Shown here piece after piece: positions 12,219-24,050 of a DNA stretch of 64,000 nucleotides (position 1 is the first letter of the stretch; every line of letters begins with the position of its first letter). The notes under the pieces were generated by a model. It worked only from the letters and a program-made list of their open reading frames with translations, ran no database searches and had not been told where the DNA came from. A program made the translations under genes and the position numbers. Origin of the DNA: Rotaria sp. Silwood1 (taxonomy: Eukaryota > Rotifera > Eurotatoria > Philodinida > Philodinidae); NCBI GenBank assembly GCA_905250075.1, contig CAJNOP010000135.1, forward strand, positions 108,597 to 172,596, written 5' to 3'.

Positions 12219-12928
12219 ACTAATGTCCGCACTAGAATTAAAGAGGGGTGGGTGTAAACTCAATAACTCGATAATGGTAACAGCGAGCGATCTGCGATTT
12301 TCACCAAATGAAAGAGGGGCGGTTCAGACGTCTTTTTCTCCGATAATGCACAAGACAAAATCCTTTTAAAACGAATTCTTTTCCAAAAACATGCCGAAAG
12401 AATGTATGAAAATGGCCTGCCAGCTAAATGAAATTTTGATTTTGACCTTTGATTTAGATAGAGAGACTTGAGATCTATAGTTCAAGACACAATGCGCTTT
12501 CTTACTTTTCCTTATATTTTCGTCGAAATGTCAAGCTATTATAATAAAAAGTGCGAAGATCTAGTAAAAAGTCAACGAAATTCCCTATTATTTTCGCTTG
12601 TAAATACATGATTCCATTTGCTCAACGTTATCATATAATAAGAGAATCATTTGTATTATATCTTGAACTATAGATTTCAAGTCGCTCTATCTAAATCAAA
12701 GGTCAAAATCAAAATTTCATCTAGCTGGCAGACCATTTTCATACATTCTTTTGCATGTTTTTCGAAAAGAATTCGTTTTAAAAGGACTTCGTCTTGTGCA
12801 TTATCGGGAAAAAAGACGTCCGAACTACTCCTCTTTCAATTGGTGAAAATCGCAGGTCGCTCGCTGTTATCATTATCGAGTTATTGAGTTTATACCCACC
12901 CCTCTTTAATTCTGGCGTGGACATTAGT
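12219..12928. repeat. large inverted repeat (foldback), 268-bp arms
   Basis: The left arm 12219-12487 and right arm 12661-12928 are reverse complements at roughly 95% identity by eye, with a 173-bp AT-rich spacer. Outer ends read ACTAATGTCC and GGACATTAGT; inner ends read CTATAGTTCAAGA and TCTTGAACTATAG. Transcription through it would yield a long hairpin RNA. No convincing target duplication was found at the ends. The ORF at 12651-12887 lies inside the right arm and is not supported as a gene. Confidence 0.9.
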
Positions 12929-14018
12929 CATCTGTATTTCACCCTATTCTAAAATAGTATACTGCTGTCAATATTGGAAAAACATCATCTTCTTGTTCAT
13001 TGATAGTGAAAACCATTGTATGATCTCTGCTATACTTACTAGGAAAAGTATGCTAAGGCACTGCCGAAGTCTAAGGATGGACACTTGTTAGTGGAACAAT
13101 CGGAATCGAATGTACATAGATTAGAATTGCAAGGGGGAATAGGACATATTCGTTGTCTACGCAAATCCAATAGATTCGTGACGCACATAGATTTTTTTTA
13201 GGACAAGCGCTAAGATGAATAACAACTCATGGAACTTCAGATTTCTTAGTAGTACCTAATGAGGGAGAATTTTTGTATTTCACCTTATTCTTCGAAAGTT
13301 TTAGTTTGTAAACGTTCGTAGATGATGTTGATAGGTCATGCTGACAAGAAAAGGGAAGAGAAGAACAACAGAGGAAGAAGAATCGAGTGATAAATCATAG
13401 AACGATGAGGAGAAGGACAAAAGAAGAAGAAGGGAGAACATCACTTACATGACACGAGGATTAAAATCTGACTATAAAAGAAATAAAAAGAGAGAGAGAG
13501 AGAAAATTAGACACACATACTCATCTTTCTAAAACATGATATCTGTTTTTTGCTCGCGTCTTGCTTTTTTTCTTTTTTTATTATAATTACGTTTATTCTT
13601 TGTTCTCTGTTCTCTTTTTATTTTTAGTACCTCTTTCGTTCGTTTGTTCTTTTTTTTCATATTTAGTCTTTTGTTTATTTTATTCTATTTGCTGACTCTT
13701 ATCTTTTTTGAATGCAACTTACACACGGCACAAACTATGCTTAAGCTCTTTTATCCCTTTAGGACGGTTATGGTCATATGGCAAAAAATGCTTAATAAAA
13801 AAAAAAGACATTTCTATAAGTTAGGCCAGTTTCTACTTAAAAAAACGGAGAAAAAAATGTCGACGTTTCTGTTTCTTACTCAGAAAGCAAGACAAAATGA
13901 TATAAGCACTACTAGGCAGACTTTTTAATAACTCATAGAATTCTTTAATCGTAGCTTCATATGCTTATAAACATAACAGAATAAAGACATTTTATAGAAT
14001 ATTTAATCCTGATTTAAA
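12929..14018. other. intergenic region with purine-rich and GA-repeat tracts
   Basis: A purine-rich stretch (about 13345-13440) is followed by a (GA)n run at about 13489-13502 and then a long pyrimidine/AT-rich stretch with oligo-T runs up to 13700. The open frame 13644-13928 is low complexity and not supported. The final 100 bp form the upstream region of the SOUL gene. Confidence 0.5.
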
Positions 14019-14615
14019 ATGTGTTCAACAATATTAGGTGTAATAAATGGTGAAACTTCATCATATGATGTTATTACCAAAAAGGATGGTTACGAAATTC
14101 GTCGATATAATAAACTATATCTCGCACAAATTTCGTACGAAGTTCCATTAAACACCGACTTTTTGTCTGAATCAGGACTTAGATTTATTCCATTATACAA
14201 ATATATATCTGGTTGTAATGATACACAAACAAAAATGTCGATAATGGCTCCAGTTATAATGCAAGAAGCTGAAAATAATTGTATTATAAAGCGTACAATG
14301 TCATTTATAATGTCTCCAACAAAATTTACTTCATTAGATCAAATTCCAATACCTAATGGTAAGAATATTCGTATTGTTGAACAAACTAATTCATTTTATT
14401 TGGCTTGTATTACATTTAATATGACAATGACAACAGAAAAAAATGCAGCCAAAGAAAAAGAACTTCGAGAAGCTGCTCACAGAGATGGATTTCAATTGTC
14501 CTCAAATAAAAATGATATACTTTATTTTGGTTATAATCCTCCATTTATAATTCCACATTTCAAACGAAATGATATTTGTATTCCAGTTATTAATCAAGAA
14601 TTAAATTCTCATTAG
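14019..14615 (+). CDS. SOUL-family heme-binding protein
   Basis: Single-exon 198-residue protein of the SOUL/HEBP family, cytosolic or secreted proteins that bind heme or other tetrapyrroles. Family hallmarks in order: YEIRRY near residue 25; the F/L-x-x-LYKYISG segment (about 58-66); KMSIMAPV (about 72-79), the diagnostic KIxMTxPV-like motif; a hydrophobic strand with MSPTKF; the P-I-P-N-G-K loop and a V-E-Q strand; and near the C-terminus YNPP followed by P..KRNDI, matching the usual YNPPxxxPxxRRNEV. Length fits the family (about 190-210). The ATG at 14019 follows AAA and gives a complete fold. No signal peptide is clear. Heme binding itself is not proven by sequence. Confidence 0.9.
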   Translation: MCSTILGVINGETSSYDVITKKDGYEIRRYNKLYLAQISYEVPLNTDFLSESGLRFIPLYKYISGCNDTQTKMSIMAPVIMQEAENNCIIKRTMSFIMSPTKFTSLDQIPIPNGKNIRIVEQTNSFYLACITFNMTMTTEKNAAKEKELREAAHRDGFQLSSNKNDILYFGYNPPFIIPHFKRNDICIPVINQELNSH

Positions 14616-15461
14616 ATCTACTAACAATAATTCGCTCAATATTCTTTTTTGAGTCTTTGTTGTTGGACTTTACTTTTAAATCCTAAACATATGTCACACT
14701 ATATATTAAAATGCATTATCAGAATCCGATGTAGAATTTAATTGGATAAGAATTTCTTGTTCATGTTTAACTATTCAAAACTTTTCTCTATTATAAACTT
14801 ACCAAAGCTGTAAAGTAGGCTTTGATTCTTATTTTTTTTGAAAAAGAAATACTCAATCGTCAAAACAAGTATGTATGTAAGTGTGGATGGGTTTGGGGTG
14901 TGGGTGTAAAGGTGTTTGCGTATCTTATCTTAAATCACACCAACACCCACATCCTTGTTTCTTTTTCTTTTATTCCTTTATATGATCGTGTCTTCTTCAT
15001 CTATAATAGCATCATCATCATCCAACATCAATAAGTGAGTGACTACTTAATTCTTTTTGAGATGAGCGTAGGGGGGAATGACAAAGACAAGATCAGATGG
15101 TGACAATGAGATTGAGCGACTTAGGATGAGACTCCGCAAAGTGACTGCTAGCAGGGGAGAAGTAAGCTATGCCTAATGAGGTGAGGATTCTATTATCTAA
15201 AAGACTTCCGAGTAGGCCTTAAAAACTGGGCCAAGAACTATCTTCGTGTCCGTGGAACATGATCAGACTTTCATCAGACTCATTGACATATCTCTGATGC
15301 AGATGATTTAAGTCTGCTCCGTGCGTGCGTGGGCTTTATGCTTACCGTAGTTTTCGCTAGGATAGTTCTTGGTCGTGCGTACGAATAGAATAGCCATTGC
15401 TTTCTTCAATTCAACGTGATTTATTGGAAGAAAGAAAAACAAAAAACTCATCGTAATGAGT
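14616..15461. other. intergenic region between SOUL and NHL genes
   Basis: Contains the telomere-like hairpin 14881-14955. The segment 15060-15460 is relatively GC-richer, with no recognised gene or repeat identity. Confidence 0.4.
14881..14955. repeat. telomere-like hairpin
   Basis: G-rich arm (GGTTTGGGGTGTGGGTGT) faces a C-rich arm (CACACCAACACCCACATCC) across about 30 bp. Confidence 0.6.
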
Positions 15462-16375
15462 CTATTCAATAGAAAATCGTTGAATACGATGAGCCAAATT
15501 ATCGGTGACATAGAGATTGCCATATCGATCGAAGGACAAGCCTCTAGGCCAGTTCAACTTATTTGCTGCTCCTCCTTGCCCGTTTCCACCTACAATGACA
15601 ATACCCTTTTCCGCTTCTTTGTGCCAACGCACCACGCGATGATTGTACGTGTCTGCCACATAAATGGTACCCAACGTATCGACGAACAGTCCTTGAGGAA
15701 AACTTAACTGTGTCAGAGCATTCCCTTGGCCTTGACCCCCAGCGATAATAATTCCTTCTGTTGCACCTTTATTCCATTTCATCACACGATGATTTGCCTC
15801 GTCCGACACATAGACAGTCTGTTGTCGATCGACAAAGAGGTATTTTGGCTCTTTGAGTTGGTTGAGACCAGAACCGGAGCCATGACCACCGGCCACGAGA
15901 GTTCCACTCTGGTCTCCTATTTTATATCGTCTTACTTCACTTTTCTCAGTGTTAGAGATGTAAAGATATCTCTGATCATCCATGGCCAATCCCCAACACT
16001 TGATATTGTCGAAGAGGATTTCTCCTTGAGTTGTGTCACTATGACGAGACCATCGTACGACTCGTCGATTTTCTCCATCGCAGATAATCAGACTGTCCGT
16101 TTCTTTATCGATCAACACATTAGATGGACAATATAATTGATCCAATCGATTTCCTCGACCATGGCCACCAGCCACTACTAGTCCATTCGTATCACCTATC
16201 TTCCATTGAACGATACGATCATTTATGCAGTCAGCAATGAACATTGTTTGATTATCATTAACAAACAAACCGAAAGGGCGGTCAAATTGATTGGTGGCAT
16301 TGCCCAATCCATTGCCTCCAGCAACGATCACTCCATTCTGTGTCCAGTGGGCATTGACTGGAATAGTGGGAACCA
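15462..16375 (-). CDS. NHL-repeat beta-propeller protein (N-terminal exon not found)
   Basis: About 304 residues composed almost entirely of six NHL-type blades, each with a GG-x-G-x-G turn, an L-x-x-P-x-x-L/V-F-V-D strand and an (I/V)YVxDxxNHRVxxW strand (clearest in the last three blades). This is a scaffold fold for protein or carbohydrate binding; such proteins are expanded in bdelloids, often anchored or secreted. The C-terminus ends normally after a final RIQRFSIE strand. The open frame begins at a GTG, not an ATG. Just upstream on the minus strand TTCATTGTAG is a good splice acceptor, so coding probably starts at 16375 after an intron and the first exon (signal peptide or membrane anchor) lies beyond. 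A candidate GTAAG donor at 16509-16513 gives an in-frame stop upstream, so the first exon remains unresolved. Confidence 0.85.
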
Positions 16376-16514
16376 CTACAATGAATAAAAAAGAAAAGAA
16401 ATCGTTATCATCATTGTCGACGAGATCTCTTGCACGCGAGAAAGCAATAGTTGCGTATGCAACATTCGTCTACTTCGAAGGAAATTCGGTAAAAATTACG
16501 AGGATGTTCTTACC

Positions 16515-18999
16515 ACAGATAAAAGTTCAGTAACTTTTCCTAGCTTCCTTTAAAAAAAAAGATTTCGTAACGATTCTTACATCTAATTCATTTCTAGGTT
16601 TTGCCAAGATTTTTTAGACTGTGCCAGTAAAATCTTTGTAATGGATAATATCTGTACCTGGACATTGATGTAAGGACGATCGTGTGAGAAAGAGCAATGC
16701 GTATCTGAAACAAGCTTTGGATAGGAAAATATAGAGACATTAGGGTTTGATTCATAATCGCGAATACATAATCTTTGCATAATTATCAGAAGATGTACTA
16801 GCAAGCAAATAATGAACTCTCTCAGAGTCCTAAAACGAAAACATGCTGAGAAAATTCTATTAAGTTTTCGTGAGAAGAATTAGAATCTTGAAAAACAAAT
16901 GTGTGTCGTAATCCGTATATATTGCTCAGGATACTTTTAACGTGGTTGTGACTAAATGTCTGATCTCATGATGTACTGAATGATGAATGCGAATCTGCCA
17001 ACGAGTCTAGTAAATGTTCACATAGAGGATACAAGCATGACTTTCTGAAGCTATTGCAAACTTATGCCAAGCTGTTTAAAGAAAGATCTCGATAGGATCT
17101 TAGTGAAATCATAAGACAGGTTGTGTGAATGAGAAATTGAAAAACCTTGACAAGATTCGGCGCGGCTTTTCGTAATCTAACGCTCTCTACTTATGGAATA
17201 CTGACAAGACTAATGCTAATTTTGTTCAAGATCTCCATGAAGAAGCATTGAGATCTGTGAACTTCATGCATTATGTGAGAAGAGGAAGTCTGAACGAGAT
17301 AGCCAGAAAGTTTTCTACAAAGCTATAAGTAAGTTTTCCAGAAAAACAACTTCAAACTATTGTATTATGATGTGGATGTGAAGTGAGAGTGGGTTGAGCG
17401 TGTGAGTGTTCGTTTTGAGTTCCGACCCACACCCAAAAAACCTTCGATAAAAGAAACTTTTCTCCAAAAATGGGTATCCATGAATCTGGCGTACTAAAGA
17501 TTCTTTAAGACACGAGCCAATATGTTTTTGTATACATTAAATATTCTCAGTTAGTTTCTATGTAGTAAGTAACATACATGAAATGCACACGACAATCAAA
17601 GTTTCCCCTAGACCTGTTCTAACAATTCTCATGAATGAATAAATAATCAATCTTTGACTAATATCATATCATTCGACAGTGAAACGTGTGCTCTCTCACG
17701 AAAACTGAAACGAAGCTCTTTGCAATCTTGCTAGTTAAAACTATGAGTGAAATGTTTCAAACAAGATTTCTGACAGAATTGGGACATTTGGTTGTAAAAT
17801 TATATGAAGTCAGATGAAGTTAAGAATGATGAGATGCTTAGAGTAAAGTGCATTCTTATAAAATGAATAGAAAGAATGAGTTTCGTTTTATAGCTGTCAA
17901 CAAAACGAATGAAACTTCGATAATGGCAAAAAATAGTCAAGATGGAGGTTACTAGTACTTAATTTTTACTTATGATAAACATTGAACTACTTATAATATA
18001 TCAAATCATTGATCTTATCAATGTTATCTTGAGTTAGCTGCAGAATAATATTGCATACAAAGGAATTATATAATACTTGATTAAAAACTAACATTTATCA
18101 AAATCAAGAAGCGCTAAGCTAATGCTTACCTAGCTGCTGAGTAGTGATTGTAGTTGTAGTTGTGGTTAACATTGTAAGTGTAGTGTTCGTCGCTATTCAT
18201 TATCACAGAATATTGATGTAAAAAAAGCAGATAATTGAGGTCCAATATAGAATGTGACATAACACTAGGTGCACTTAGGTTTTAAGTGAAGTCTAAGCAA
18301 TGTTTCTATGTAGAACGACGCTCTAAAATGGTCTGAAAACCGACTTTTTTCTTTCAAAACTGATTTCTCTTGTTCCTCACGCAGTCGGAATGTCTGAATT
18401 CTAATATTTCTCTCTCAAAAAAATCTTTAACACTCCGACACATTGGAACATAATCTCCAAAAGAAGTAGCCATTTCAGAAATGGTTCGATAAGATGCATT
18501 CTGCGCTTATTAGTATCGTACTAAGACAGCCAGGTCAGGGGATGCTAGAAGCTGTAAAAACACCAATTACATGGATGAATTGCAAAATTATTGTACCGTT
18601 GTAGTCCCAAGATATAAAAGTTTAATAACTCCAGTTCCTCTCGGCCAATCTTTATAAATTTTTCAGGTTTGATGTCTCTAGTTAGTGCTCACTATCACAC
18701 AAAAATTCATGAATTCATCGCGAACCAGTCTCAAGATATTAGACGCGCATGGTTCAAAAGTTCGATTTTTACTGCTCTCTACCGAACAAAAATATCATAT
18801 AACTGTTTAGTTCTCTTGTCATCTGAGCTTGAAAGTTTGCGATATTTAGAGTGAACAGTCTATACGTCTCAGATATGGAACTGATTAGTTCTTCCATCAG
18901 GGTACCCTCAATCCTTAATTTTGTGTCACACGAGATAAAAAAACGACCTTGTTATGCAACAGTGCACTAGAAATTGGTTGGACTGGTGTTGAATGAAAG
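16515..18999. other. intergenic region, no gene seen
   Basis: AT-rich. It contains one telomere-like hairpin (17370-17436) and short ORFs without family resemblance. A GTGTCACACGAG motif at about 18922 recurs near 20105 and 20272, on either side of the TTAA-flanked element, hinting that this element landed in an older repeat. Confidence 0.4.
17370..17436. repeat. telomere-like hairpin (degenerate)
   Basis: GTGGATGTG...GTGGGTTGAGCGTG on the left and CCGACCCACACCC on the right of a short spacer. Confidence 0.5.
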
Positions 19000-20006
19000 T
19001 TAAGGGGGAACCACCCTCAGAAAGTCGATTTTTCTTAAAAAACTCGATTTTTGAAAAAACACATATTCTAGTAGCCCTGAGTGTCCTCTTTCAGAATATG
19101 TATAAATTATATAAGAATGGAACATATTTTGCCAAATTCTGGGGCGTCTATTGGAAGTCATAGTGGAAAATCGACTGTTGTGTTGATTTTTTTCCTTAGT
19201 TACCGATAATTAATATCGTTCCATCTTCTTTATCAGAAGTATAAAACCATCGACGTATCAAGTAATCATGTTCTACCTGTTGCAGTCAGAGAAGGAAGCT
19301 TCAAAATTAGGTTATTTTTCGAAAAGGTGGCGCTACAGTAAACTTGGATTTAGAAATTAGCTTAATTTTTTCTTGAAAGCATCATCAACTGCAAGACCTT
19401 TTTACACACTTTCCAATGATAGATAATATGCTCCAATTTTCTACACAGGAACATCATCGACTACTTCGCAATGTTGTTATTCGTTTTTCTCAGCTTCACT
19501 TTTTTATCGTTTACTGATCACTGGGGAACATTTTCCCAGTCCACTGTTTGACGTACGCTGCTGATATTTTTTTTATTCAAAAGATGAGACTTTTTTCTAG
19601 AAATTGTGGGAACAGATTTCTAAAATATATCTCCGTTGTTCAGATATTAGAAAATCTTTGAAAGAGATCAAAGCAGTTTTTTTGGATTTTCGATTTAAAA
19701 TGATCACTACTATTGAACAAAGATGAATTTCGAAAAACTGTCCCCACAATTTCTAGATAAAAGATTTTTCTTCATTTTGAAACAAATTTCAACATTTTCC
19801 ATGCTATCGCGCCTCGGGAAAATGTTCCGTGCCAAAAGCCCCATTTTCATGAGTAAATTGAGTATAACTCCTCAATTATCAAAAATGATTGGTTCAAATT
19901 TTTATCAGATGCTAGTTACATTAGCTTTTCTATTTCCTGAAATTTTCATCGAAATCTCTTGAACCGTTTAGAAGATAGGTTTCTGAGGGGGGGGGTTCCC
20001 CCTTAA
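19000..20006. mobile_element. 1-kb palindromic TTAA-flanked element (MITE-like)
   Basis: Both ends are TTAA (19000-19003 and 20003-20006). Terminal inverted repeats read GGGGGAACCACCCTCAGAAA at the left; the complement of the right end reads GGGGGAACCCCCCCCC and then TCAGAAA. Inner segments are also inverted copies: CTAGAAATTGTGGGAACAG (about 19599-19617) against CTGTCCCCACAATTTCTAG (19738-19756), and GGAACATTTTCCC (about 19526) against GGGAAAATGTTCC (about 19818). TTAA target duplications suggest a piggyBac-type non-autonomous element. The ORF 19723-19962 inside it is not supported. Confidence 0.75.
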
Positions 20007-21358
20007 GTAGTGGGAAATAAAACTGCCAAAGACAATAAGAAATTTTTCCTAATTCTTGTTAACAAAAAGAGATGAAATAAAATTTGAAAATACAGTTGTC
20101 ACACTGAATGTCACACGAGGCGTAAATGCTTTGTTTACCATATAACTCTCTTAAATTAAGGCAGTTTGAGGTGAAATTTTTATCATTTTATCTGGTAGTT
20201 GTGATCAAGTATTCTTGAAAATATCGAGGTTGGAAAACTTACCTTTCGTATAAAAGAGAAAAAAATAGTGTTAATATGCCACACGAGATTTTTGAAAAAC
20301 TGTCAAGTGAGATTTTGATGCGCATAACTATCTCACGACTAAGGCTAAAGTAAATACATTACATATTACTTGATTTTGTGTTTAAGTGACTATCAAACTT
20401 GTGTGAACAACCTCTAAATTGTTTCTCAGGAATTACAGAAAAAGATCAATGATTATGTATAAGAAACACTACTATTAGAGTTATGCGACTAAGCTTTATC
20501 AAACACATAACTCTCAACTATATTTTGAGTGATATTAACAAAGTTGTTTCTATATATAAACTGAAGTATTTTCAACGCATCCAGCAAAACTCTCGTATTT
20601 TAGTAATTTTTCGACATAACAGCAATACAGTCGTAGTGAAGCATTTTTCATAGGTTTTGAATGATTCTCTTATATCACGGCCATTCTTATAGTGGTAGTC
20701 GGGAAAATTTATTCTTTTTCTCTTCTCATATAGTACAGTTAAAAACACGAATTATCAGGTTTCGAATCGAAATTTTTTCTTCGTTCGTTTCTTTTGTCAA
20801 AACGGTACAATAATTTTGCAATTCATCCACATACACAATGGCATTATTGATCATTAGTGCATATTCATTCCATTCAATGACTAAAACTCTCTTGGGCTCT
20901 AGCAGTTACTGAGACGCAGCTAAATGATCAGTCTTCAATTTTTCAAGTCTAGCCATTAGCAAGATGATAGAATGAATTATAAATGCGTTTCCTTTCGCAC
21001 TAGATACCAATCGTAGTTATTTTGAAAAAAGACTAAGGAATGAACTCAATATTCGCAAGAATCACTCGAGTATAAAATAACAACTGTGCATAAAGAGAAG
21101 TGTGAAACAATAGAATTGATGAGCTTATATGGAAACTCAAACATGTAACACTTTTTACAGAATTAAATCTAATCGAATGATCAATTGTTGAATTTGGTTT
21201 GATCTCTGATGTACATTCATAAGTTCACTGCGCTACAATTTATTGATGGATATAAATGGAATAGACTGTGTATTTCAGGTTAATGAGTACGATCCATGAG
21301 AAGATATAAAACCTTTTCTCTAATGATATCAACTTGTTTCGTCTCTGCAATGCTTTAC
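20007..21358. other. intergenic region, nothing recognised
   Basis: AT-rich; no coding stretch or tandem repeat was recognised apart from the CACACGAG motifs at about 20112 and 20275 mentioned for the preceding interval. Confidence 0.4.
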
Positions 21359-21715
21359 CTGCTTTTTTCAAAGGTTCCTCGGCTTTTTCTCACCGTTTCT
21401 ACACTAACACGAATTGTGTTTGTTCTCTTACTTGTTATTGGTGGACAAAGTTGTTCATTGAAACTCGGCACCGGATAACAAACAGGAAGATTATGGCATC
21501 GAGGATGATGAACACATCTATGATTATGTTCATGACAAAGATTGTTTGAGCGTTCGCATGGAACTAGTTCAGAACAATCTACGAATTCATCGCCACAAAT
21601 GCCAATATTAGTAACACCTACTATGTGGAAACAGACACACGCACTATTTGGCGAACATCGGTCATATTGATTTATCTCATGACAGAGTTGAGATTTCATT
21701 CGAACTAGCAACATA
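21359..21715 (-). CDS. cysteine-rich exon of an extracellular-type protein (partial)
   Basis: One internal exon of about 119 residues with 14 cysteines in the core, including CSPNSACVCF, CGDEFVDCSELVPC, LCHEHNHRCVHHPRCHNL and VCYPVP. Evenly spaced Cys and His suggest a disulfide-rich secreted or extracellular module. I recognise the module as recurring in bdelloid proteins but cannot name a function. The exon is bounded on the minus strand by an acceptor (TCAATTTAG) at 21716 and by a donor (CAG|GTAAAG) at 21358. Neighbouring exons were not found within 500 bp either side, so the gene is either spread over longer introns or is a fragment. Confidence 0.5.
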
Positions 21716-21739
21716 CTAAATTGATAACAGGGCATATAA

Positions 21740-23840
21740 AACGAAGATTGTTGAACAGTAGATGAATAAGAAAAAAATAAATTTTAGAATTACCTTAATA
21801 GAATGAATACGAAACAAGAAGTTACTGTCGAGAACATTGCTTGTGTTGAAGTGAGACAGAATAGCGACGATATTCCTCTTTATATCTAATGAGTAGGTAA
21901 TGTTTTTCGTATTCGTCAAAAATGAAGAAGCTTACGGAGTAATCTTTCGATAAATGAAAATTCAAATTGCTCTACTGCTTTCTTAAGCACTTAATTTTTC
22001 TCCAAGAAAATAATATTTTAATAGAAGAAAAAAAACGTCGTAAAAGCAATAAGAGATTGCCTCTGCGATAGAAGCATTTCATAGGCTCTTGCTATCATTT
22101 GAAGCATGAATATTATTATTGTCAATCATCGACTCACTATCTAATGACGACTTAGAACAATTTCAAGAATCAATTTTGTTTCTAACATTTATATTTTTAT
22201 TATGGACAGCTTATAGAAGTTCATATCTTGATTAAATCAAAATCATAATCTATGGCCAGCCCCCATGCATTTATACTTTGGCTTGTGTCTTCGCTGAATC
22301 TCAAGGGTTTATTTGTTCGACCTCATCTTCGAATCTTACTTTTGACATAAACATGCCCAGTTTAAAAACAGTTCTTCTATAAAAATGAGAGTGTGGCTGC
22401 ATATGAGTAAAGCCAACGCAAAACATCGCACCCATATCTATATTCAAAGTTACCACAAAATTGTTCAAATAAGTTGCTCATCTTTGAAAAATAGTTTGAA
22501 TTGATGTAGACTATAGTGAACATCATGAAAGAGCCGGACTAAATTTCATTTTTTTACTCGTTAATAATGTCTTAATTAAATAGATGATTGGATCATATAT
22601 TTTCGCTCAGACAGCGATTGCCTGAAGTGCTACTGATAGGAAGATGTGACTCGATCAATCACTATGATACACTGAAAGAAAACTCAAAGTATCTTATTGA
22701 AATAATGCATCAGAATATATTGATAATTATTATATGACGAAATTATACCATTGATCATCGAACCCAACATTGTGAGTTACTGGACTAGACAATATAGAAA
22801 ACTGTAGAAACGACTTTTTGTACATTATTTTGCCAAACTTGTTTAAACCAGGCTTTACATGAGTGCATTCTTTATTTCATCGAACGTTAGAGAATTATTA
22901 TTCACACATCTCTTGTATGAATTTTACCTATGTTGTTTCTATTCAGTTTCATAATGTTAAACAAACGATCAATTTCTACTTTGATGATTTGGTTGAAGAT
23001 AGATCGTTGAGTACCAATTTTGATTTTGTTTCAAAGGATAGAACAGCCAACTTTTCAGAGTAACAATAAATGAAGATGGTTGTGGCTCATTTCACAATCA
23101 TCAAAAATTGCTCCTAGCAAGTCCATGTTTTTCATACAACAGTGAGAATCTAACTTCCAGGTAAAAATTCTCTTCAATAGTCACATATAATCGATTTCTT
23201 AATAATTTTTTGTGACTATTTCTGCGTATATTATTGATTTTTATTCGTATGATTTTAATCGATCATTAGTGATTATTGAAGAAACGTTTTTTTTACATGA
23301 GCTGTTTGCTATTTTTAACAAAGTTCATAATTAAACGACTCTTTGCCACGAAGTTATTTGTCAATTACACCCTGTTTTATTTCACTAAGTTGATATTTTT
23401 AATTACTATGTATTCAGACATATTCTCATATGAAACACAATATTTCGTCTTTGTTGTTGAACCTATCACAAGCGTTTTGTTAATGAAAGTGAGAAGTAGA
23501 TAGGATTTTGGTCACATGATCTTCTTTTGAGTTCACTTTTTTCAATTAATATTCATCTTTTATAGAACTTTTTCAATCCGTTTTGAGCTTATTACAAGCT
23601 TGGACTGAAATAAGAAGAGAGTATGATAAAAGATAGCATATCGTCGTTTAGTTTTACTTCTTCTCTAATCTACTGACGCTCTAAAGTATTTTTCTGGAAA
23701 AAGAACAAGTGTCATCTACTTAAGTTGACGAAATGAACGTGTTTTTCTTTAGTATATGAATTTATGAAGAAACTTGTTGACAGACATACTAGAATAGTAC
23801 AACTCAAATTTTAGAAACTTGTCTCTTTCATAGACGAAGA
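21740..23840. other. intergenic region, no gene seen
   Basis: Short AT-rich ORFs only. One weak telomere-like hairpin at 22387-22440 (GAGAGTGTGGCTGC... and CGCACCCATATC). Confidence 0.4.
22387..22440. repeat. telomere-like hairpin (weak)
   Basis: GAGAGTGTGGCTGCATATG opposite CGCACCCATATC; a degenerate member of the family. Confidence 0.35.
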
Positions 23841-24050
23841 ATGCCTGAAATAGAATCAGATGTGACCGAAACGTCCGAACAAACAGTCAATACAATAAGT
23901 ACGTCGCTTCACTTATCGTCGTCTCCTTCTCTCCTCTTCTACGATGTGATATTTCGAGATTTTGATGGCTTTACATTAGTTTCATGCAAAATAAGCACGA
24001 TATATGGGATCGACATTAAAAACGAAGAAAAGGTTTATTTCTCATGGTAA
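23841..24050 (+). CDS. unrecognised short ORF, possible first exon
   Basis: Opens with an ATG right after TTTCATAG, reads an acidic, Ser/Thr-rich N-terminus (MPEIESDVTETSEQTVNTI) and meets a GTACGT donor-like site at about 23899. A TTACATTAG acceptor at about 23978 would give a tiny second exon ending at the TAA 24048-24050. Nothing identifies a family. It could be a real small protein, an orphan first exon or chance. Confidence 0.2.
   Translation: MPEIESDVTETSEQTVNTISTSLHLSSSPSLLFYDVIFRDFDGFTLVSCKISTIYGIDIKNEEKVYFSW

Noticed and set aside
12651-12887. 78-codon ORF
   Set aside because: Lies inside one arm of the inverted repeat, and the mirrored arm is not conserved as coding.
13644-13928. 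94-codon ORF before the SOUL gene
   Set aside because: Phe/Leu and Lys runs from oligo-T and oligo-A; not protein-like.
15726-16136. Long plus-strand ORF opposite the NHL gene
   Set aside because: Antisense shadow of the NHL repeats; no family resemblance of its own.
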